From: a virus
DNA length: 64,000 bases
Direction: 5' to 3' (one strand)
IMG/VR virus record: IMGVR_UViG_3300027128_000001
Span: 1-64,000 of that record
A program made the translations under genes and the position numbers. Below the pieces are notes generated by a model. The model saw only the letters and a program-made list of their open reading frames with translations, was not told the origin of the DNA and made no database searches. Of this stretch, positions 60,771-64,000 are shown piece after piece (within the stretch, counting starts at the first letter, position 1; the number at the start of each line of letters is the position of its first letter).

Positions 60771-60838
60771 TGGTGGAGGCGGCGAGGCACTGCCCCCCGC
60801 GTCCAGAACACTTTTCTCTTTGCTTCATACAGTCATTC

Positions 60839-61309
60839 TTATAATATCTCAAACCTCAAATTAGCGTGGTCTGGATATTGTACTGCCACTTCTCCTTCAG
60901 GACATTTATAATTGATATGCCCCAAAAGAGTTGCTGTTCCTTTTGCTATCATACTACGGTGATCTTTATCAATAGTAAAAGTGTATGCAAAGGTGTCAAC
61001 TCTATGATTAGCTGGCCCAGAAAACTTCGTGACACTGGGTGTAGCTGGGTGAGCGTGATACTTGCTATCTTTTACTTCAATCGCGAATCCTGTCACATCA
61101 CAATCATTTCTTAGTTTTTCTCGAGCTACTACTACATCAAACGTACCATCAACTGGTCCACTTGATATACGAAAATGTTCAGGGTGCCACTTTAAAATTT
61201 CTTTCGATGCTATCTGCTTCCATACTTCAAAACCGCCACCTAACATTGCAAATGTCGCTGCGATAACACCCAAGACTTTCTTCAAGCCTTCGATGTCTAG
61301 GGAAAGCAT
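60839..61309 (-). CDS. Membrane-anchored protein of unknown function
   Basis: 156 residues with a strong AAAGGAGG ribosome site. A short N-terminal helix (about 10-28, KKVLGVIAATFAMLGGGFEVW) probably anchors it; the rest looks like a beta-sandwich (SGPVDGTFDVVVAREKL, TFAYTFTIDKDHRSMIAKG). The promoter at 61403 lies about 100 bases upstream, and the tmRNA begins immediately downstream, so both may share one transcript. No family recognised. Confidence 0.6.
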   Translation of the reverse strand: MLSLDIEGLKKVLGVIAATFAMLGGGFEVWKQIASKEILKWHPEHFRISSGPVDGTFDVVVAREKLRNDCDVTGFAIEVKDSKYHAHPATPSVTKFSGPANHRVDTFAYTFTIDKDHRSMIAKGTATLLGHINYKCPEGEVAVQYPDHANLRFEIL

Positions 61310-61339
61310 TGATCCTCCTTTGATGAAAGTTAATCGTAT

Positions 61340-62062
61340 TCACGTAACCATGTAATTATTTAGTATGACCTTTATGGTCACTAGATTCTTGTAGTGTAAA
61401 ATATTATCACTCATTGAATTGATGCTGTCAACAATCCTTTGACGGACCTCGAGGTCACTGAACACAAGATCCAATGGCTTAACATCTACTCGAACGAAGA
61501 ACAGACTGCTATCCTGATCTAGTGGAATTGATGTCTGCCTTTCTGTTCTGAAATATAGATCACTGATAGTTTTAGGAACACTTTGAGGTTTTGACTTTGG
61601 ATGCTGACTTAGTGAAGCACTGTTTGTGATAGTCCATACAGATCTCTCGAATGGTTGCCTGCACATCGCTTCTGCGATTCGACTCGATGCATTGACTAAC
61701 TTCTCCCCATCAGCAACGGCCTCATGTATAGATGTAAGAGACATTCCTAACCGTTCTCGAGGAACCCAACTACTTGGAAAACAGAAACAAATTGCCGTCA
61801 GTATCCCTTTATGAAGAATAGCAACATCTTCTTCGAAGTTTAATGCAAAACTCGCAATATTGCTGGTACGATTAACTTTACACAATTCACTTGCTTTTAA
61901 CACCAGGTCGCCACCACCTTCTAACGAACCATACAGATCAGTACCCCACATGATCATCTCACATACTTTGTTGTACCCTAGTCGAGGTGATACTGTAAAC
62001 AAAGGCCCACTAGCCTTCTGCATATGTGGGTTGGTTGTGTAGGGTACCTTGATCTCAACCAT
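61340..62062 (-). CDS. DUF3445 (heme-dependent oxidative N-demethylase-like) protein
   Basis: 240 residues. CFCFPSSWVPRERLGMSLTSIHE, FERSVWTITNSASLSQHP and LYFRTERQTSIPLDQDSSLFFVRVDVKPL are the conserved blocks of DUF3445, a family including heme-dependent oxidative N-demethylases. Several family members have FPS.W and RxERQ cores kept here. Substrate unknown. It starts by overlapping the upstream gene by 8 bases. An embedded promoter (61403-61431) lies in its 3' end. Confidence 0.78.
   Translation of the reverse strand: MVEIKVPYTTNPHMQKASGPLFTVSPRLGYNKVCEMIMWGTDLYGSLEGGGDLVLKASELCKVNRTSNIASFALNFEEDVAILHKGILTAICFCFPSSWVPRERLGMSLTSIHEAVADGEKLVNASSRIAEAMCRQPFERSVWTITNSASLSQHPKSKPQSVPKTISDLYFRTERQTSIPLDQDSSLFFVRVDVKPLDLVFSDLEVRQRIVDSINSMSDNILHYKNLVTIKVILNNYMVT
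61403..61431 (-). promoter_or_regulatory. Promoter inside the DUF3445 gene
   Basis: TTGACA, 17-base spacer GCATCAATTCAATGAGT, GATAAT, translated as VDSINSMSDN. It would serve the 60839-61309 gene and the tmRNA. The spacer differs from the early cassette family. Confidence 0.55.
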
Positions 62063-62603
62063 CGATCAGACCTTGAATAAACCAGATCGGTACTTGTCTG
62101 TTCGTCCATCTTGCAAATCGTGCTTTCTTCTCTACATAGAACTTCTTGTACGAGGATAGAGAATCACCCAACACTTTACATTCGTCAGGCATTGCCGGAG
62201 TTGGAGATGTAAATGGTTTGCCGCTAATTGTAGAGGGACAACGATATAATACCTCCCTGTACTGCTCACATGCATGCCTTCTACCGTAACGATGCGTATA
62301 CTCTTCCAAGAGACATATCCACATATCGTAGAGCCATCTATAGTTCTCTTTACTCGCGCGAGTCCAGATAGCAGAGGGATGGTTAACATGAGAGGCCTTC
62401 ATTAGGCTAGATTCTAATAAAGGGTGTTGCCATCTTCGAATCTTGCGGCCGCTCGACGTCAAGCTAACATATTCTTGACCATCAAGAATTCTGTGTGCTG
62501 TTGACATCAACTGAGCATATTCGATAATCATCTTCACGACATGCTTATCGCAATGCATCTCAGCACAAGTCTTAGGATCAGAGTCTAAGTAGAAGATGTT
62601 CAT
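62055..62603 (-). CDS. Conserved T4-like phage protein (DKHVVKM family)
   Basis: 182 residues. MNIFYLDSDPKTCAEMHCDKH, VVKMIIEYAQLMSTAHRILDG, HPSAIWTRASKENYRWLYDM, and RWTNRQVPIWF are hallmarks of a protein widespread in T4-like marine phages and metagenomes. The invariant His/Cys/Asp pattern (MHCDKHVVK) suggests a metal or active site, but the function is not known. The ATG lies nine bases after the 3' end of tRNA-Arg with no clear ribosome site. Confidence 0.75.
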   Translation of the reverse strand: MNIFYLDSDPKTCAEMHCDKHVVKMIIEYAQLMSTAHRILDGQEYVSLTSSGRKIRRWQHPLLESSLMKASHVNHPSAIWTRASKENYRWLYDMWICLLEEYTHRYGRRHACEQYREVLYRCPSTISGKPFTSPTPAMPDECKVLGDSLSSYKKFYVEKKARFARWTNRQVPIWFIQGLIDG

Positions 62604-62611
62604 GATATAAG

Positions 62612-62687
62612 TGGCCTGCCCGGCAGGAATCGAACCTGCGACCCACAGCTTAGAAGGCTGTTGTTCTATCCCCTGAACTACGGGCAG
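62612..62687 (-). tRNA. tRNA-Arg (anticodon TCT), CCA encoded
   Basis: Acceptor CTGCCCG/CGGGCAG, D-arm GTTCAGGGGATAGAAC, anticodon arm ACAGC-CTTCTAA-GCTGT, T-arm GCAGG-TTCGATT-CCTGC, discriminator G, CCA encoded. All stems pair fully. TCT reads AGA/AGG codons. Confidence 0.97.
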
Positions 62688-62693
62688 AATAAA

Positions 62694-62897
62694 TTAGCAG
62701 CCTTCGTCTCTGGCAATATCAGCTAGAATCTCTTTAGTGAGAACATCAACAGCAGAGAGTACACATTCTTCTGTACTCAGGATGTCTTGATAGTCGTTTG
62801 ACTTTCGTTTGAAGATCAGATCGTAGTTGTCACGATACGATTGAGTAGTACCTTTTGTTTGAATACTATCACCTGTAATATCGTTCTTTGCTACCAT
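62694..62897 (-). CDS. Small phage protein between tRNA genes
   Basis: 67 residues, AGGAG before the ATG. KNDITGDSIQTKG, DNYDLIFKRKSNDYQ, then a helical acidic end (LTKEILADIARDEGC). The only gene between the two tRNAs and on the same strand. The pattern NYDLI..K resembles small proteins in phage and bacterial genomes, without function. Confidence 0.6.
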   Translation of the reverse strand: MVAKNDITGDSIQTKGTTQSYRDNYDLIFKRKSNDYQDILSTEECVLSAVDVLTKEILADIARDEGC

Positions 62898-62913
62898 AAT
62901 AAACTCCTAATGG

Positions 62914-62992
62914 TGGTCTCCGAGGTGGGATTCGAACTCACGTTATTCCTCATCCCAAATGAGGTGCCATAACCGGACTAGGCGACTCGGAG
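62914..62992 (-). tRNA. tRNA-Pro (anticodon TGG), CCA encoded
   Basis: Acceptor CTCCGAG/CTCGGAG, anticodon arm CCTCA-TTTGGGA-TGAGG, T-loop TTCGAAT with stem GTGAG/CCCAC (one mismatch), discriminator A, CCA encoded. TGG reads CCA/CCG and wobble CCN. Confidence 0.95.
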
Positions 62993-63001
62993 ATTTTAAT
63001 C

Positions 63002-63325
63002 TTACTGAACTACGATTTGGACAGTGCGCACACAATTGCACTCGGGAATAAACACGTTAACATTTCGATAGTTCACTACCGGCTGTGGCATGACATAATG
63101 AGGTTGCTGGTAATAAACTGGAGCAGGAGGAACATAAGCAGGAGCCGTGTACACAGGCGCTGCATAGACAGGAGTCGTAGCAGCCCCAATGGCAGCTCCA
63201 ACAATGAAACCTCCAACCAACGGTGCTACCCAACCATGATTGTGGTGACGATGACCGTGAGGGCCCGCAACAGCCACAGTGGCAGCAGAAGCAATCACGA
63301 CACCAATAAGAAGTTTCTTAAACAT
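63002..63325 (-). CDS. Secreted or periplasmic Gly/Ala/Pro/Tyr-rich protein
   Basis: 107 residues. N-terminal signal peptide (KKLLIGVVIASAATVAVAG, cleavage near residue 20), a His-rich segment (HGHRHHNHG), a glycine-zipper hydrophobic segment (VGGFIVGAAIGAATT), then a Pro/Tyr-rich stretch and a terminal NVFIPECNCVRTV with CxC. It is like bacterial envelope proteins with glycine zippers. An early promoter is directly upstream, so it is made early, which is unusual for an exported protein. Function unknown. Confidence 0.65.
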   Translation of the reverse strand: MFKKLLIGVVIASAATVAVAGPHGHRHHNHGWVAPLVGGFIVGAAIGAATTPVYAAPVYTAPAYVPPAPVYYQQPHYVMPQPVVNYRNVNVFIPECNCVRTVQIVVQ

Positions 63326-63354
63326 AGTTTTACATCCTTGTGTAGTATATGTAC

Positions 63355-63383
63355 ATTATAACACAAGACATATTTATTGTCAA
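63355..63383 (-). promoter_or_regulatory. Early sigma70-type promoter
   Basis: TTGACA, 17-base spacer ATAAATATGTCTTGTGT, TATAAT. The overlapping AATAAATA (63371-63378) also gives a late-type core. Confidence 0.9.
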
Positions 63384-63392
63384 CAGGTGAAT

Positions 63393-63719
63393 TTACAGTG
63401 TTTTTGTGCCGCCTTCGTATGGTTTTGCTAAGTTAGACTCTAACATCAATCCCGATACATCTTTACCCTCAACTTCAATCTCAGCAAGATAATACCCCCA
63501 CTTAGTTGCTTTCTGAGTACATACGACAACACTTTTATTGAGAGCAATACTCTGTAAAAGTTTTTTGGCTTCTTCAAAGCCTGGTGTACCACGTTCTGGG
63601 GTATCGATGTGAGCAATACGAAGTCTCTGTACTGTTGTGAGCTTAAATCCAAGATCAATCACTGCATCGACAGTATCTCCGTCAACCACATTTGTAATCT
63701 TTGCATTATACTTGTACAT
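63393..63719 (-). CDS. Staphylococcal-nuclease-like (thermonuclease) protein
   Basis: 108 residues with GGAGAAG before the ATG. NVVDGDTVDAVIDLGFKLTTV, then RLRIAHIDTPERGTPGFEEAK is the SNase core (catalytic R of RLRIA, D of IDTPE). The protein is shorter than typical SNase domains (about 130-150), ending ESNLAKPYEGGTKTL. Probably a small secreted or cytoplasmic nuclease for DNA scavenging, or a virion factor. Confidence 0.88.
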   Translation of the reverse strand: MYKYNAKITNVVDGDTVDAVIDLGFKLTTVQRLRIAHIDTPERGTPGFEEAKKLLQSIALNKSVVVCTQKATKWGYYLAEIEVEGKDVSGLMLESNLAKPYEGGTKTL

Positions 63720-63720
63720 C

Positions 63721-63894
63721 TTACTTCTCCGTAACTTTCTGGGCTACATTGCCAGTGATATATGCTGCAACTGTGGCAATCACTACTGCAGAGTATACAC
63801 CATCTGCAATCAATCCAAACTGGACCAAGAAGTGGCTAGAGGCCAAACTTAGTAGTGCAAGGATAAATTTTCTACTGATGATTTTATCTACCAT
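63721..63894 (-). CDS. Small membrane protein
   Basis: 57 residues from MVDKIISRKF, with AGGA four bases upstream; an earlier in-frame start lies inside the upstream gene. Two hydrophobic stretches (about 9-26, 30-48, VYSAVVIATVAAYITGNV). Typical of small phage holin-like proteins, but too short to assign. It follows a partial gene and precedes the nuclease by one base. Confidence 0.55.
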   Translation of the reverse strand: MVDKIISRKFILALLSLASSHFLVQFGLIADGVYSAVVIATVAAYITGNVAQKVTEK

Positions 63895-63901
63895 AACATC
63901 C

Positions 63902-64000
63902 TCATGAAGTTCTATTACCGCTGTTATAACCAATGATGCATGAAGCAACAGCGTCTTTTGTTGTTTTGATTAGTGTAAATGATTTAGTTTCTTCATTTGA
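63902..64000 (-). CDS. C-terminal end of an unidentified protein (partial)
   Basis: An open minus-strand frame enters at the window edge and stops at TGA (63902-63904), seven bases before the next ATG. The 32 visible residues end SCIIGYNSGNRTS. Too little remains to identify it. Confidence 0.5.
   Translation of the reverse strand, partial: SNEETKSFTLIKTTKDAVASCIIGYNSGNRTS

Larger units (their letters stand above)
60500..60838 (-). ncRNA. ssrA: Circularly permuted two-piece tmRNA
   Basis: Read on the minus strand, an acceptor piece comes first: GGACGCGG-, T-arm-like hairpin GCGGGG-GGCAGTG-CCTCGC (60782-60799), then CGCCTCC-A-CCA ending at 60771. An intervening segment follows (60689-60770), then the coding piece beginning GGGGGCGAAATAGGTTCGAC at 60688. 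GGGGGCG pairs over seven positions with CGCCTCC, forming the tRNA-like acceptor stem between the two pieces. The tag frame (60548-60595) encodes AITTNANDEVFALAA, with its stop in the loop of hairpin CTTAGC/GCTAAG (P5). This order is the permuted form of Alphaproteobacteria. The unusual T-loop without TTC also recalls that group. Ends are estimated. It would rescue stalled ribosomes with SmpB and tag products for ClpXP. Confidence 0.92.

Noticed and set aside
62511-62538. Plus-strand TTGACA and GATAAT pair
   Set aside because: Spacer is 16 bases and the site lies deep inside a minus-strand gene with no plus-strand gene downstream; probably chance.
1-64000. Integrase, attachment sites, insertion sequences or prophage borders
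   Set aside because: None seen; gene content is wholly that of a lytic-type T4-like phage.

Overview
The window is part of the genome of a tailed phage of the T4 superfamily (contractile tail), apparently of the branch that contains cyanophage-like and alphaproteobacterial T4-like phages. Recognisable T4-type proteins include gp4, gp5, gp6, gp8, gp16, gp25, gp26, gp32, gp33, gp48/54-type proteins, gp53 and gp59, together with a PAAR spike tip and a phage PhoH. Nothing in the window looks like a host chromosome, integrase or attachment site. The host is not named by any gene, but a circularly permuted two-piece tmRNA gene, a form typical of Alphaproteobacteria (and separately of cyanobacteria and some betaproteobacteria), makes an alphaproteobacterial host the best guess.

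Layout. 1-43.2 kb is mostly a long minus-strand late block of adhesin and baseplate genes: collagen-like fibers built of Gly-Tyr-Thr-Gly-Ser units, a beta-propeller tail protein, fibers with S74-type self-cleaving chaperone ends, DUF4815-like and gp8/gp7/gp6/gp25 baseplate wedge proteins, PAAR, LamG-type adhesins, a gp5 hub carrying two peptidoglycan-cleaving domains, and gp27/gp53/gp48-type hub and wedge proteins. It is interrupted on the plus strand (3.5-8.1 kb) by a very large glycosyltransferase/methyltransferase fusion and a coupled ATP-grasp-like gene, and followed by a minus-strand double-PAS protein. 43.3-47.9 kb is a plus-strand block (gp4, a gp2-like protein, a tail-tube-fold protein, gp16 small terminase, gp26, a small hub-chaperone-like protein, a tape-measure-like protein), closed by a bidirectional terminator.

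48-50.6 kb carries replication and late-transcription genes (gp32, gp59, gp33) on the minus strand. 50.6-53.5 kb is a run of small, tightly overlapping minus-strand genes. 53.5-57.3 kb holds a ClpP-like protease, a SleB-type hydrolase, an EF-hand membrane protein on the plus strand (possible holin), a PD-(D/E)XK nuclease, a GH19 endolysin and PhoH. 57.3-64 kb holds small early genes, a SWIM zinc-finger protein, an HNH nuclease, the permuted tmRNA, a DUF3445 protein, tRNA-Arg(TCT), tRNA-Pro(TGG) and a small nuclease.

Regulation. Two promoter classes are readable. Early-type minus-strand promoters have TTGACA, a 17-base spacer and TATAAT or GATAAT, within a longer conserved cassette; several have the stop codon of the upstream gene embedded in the -35 hexamer. 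Late-type promoters have TATAAATA or AATAAATA, as expected for a gp33/gp55-type sliding-clamp-activated system. The most notable single element is the permuted tmRNA at 60.5-60.84 kb, which encodes the tag AITTNANDEVFALAA. It lies in the same genome as a ClpP-type protease, so the phage may carry parts of its own ribosome-rescue and proteolysis route.
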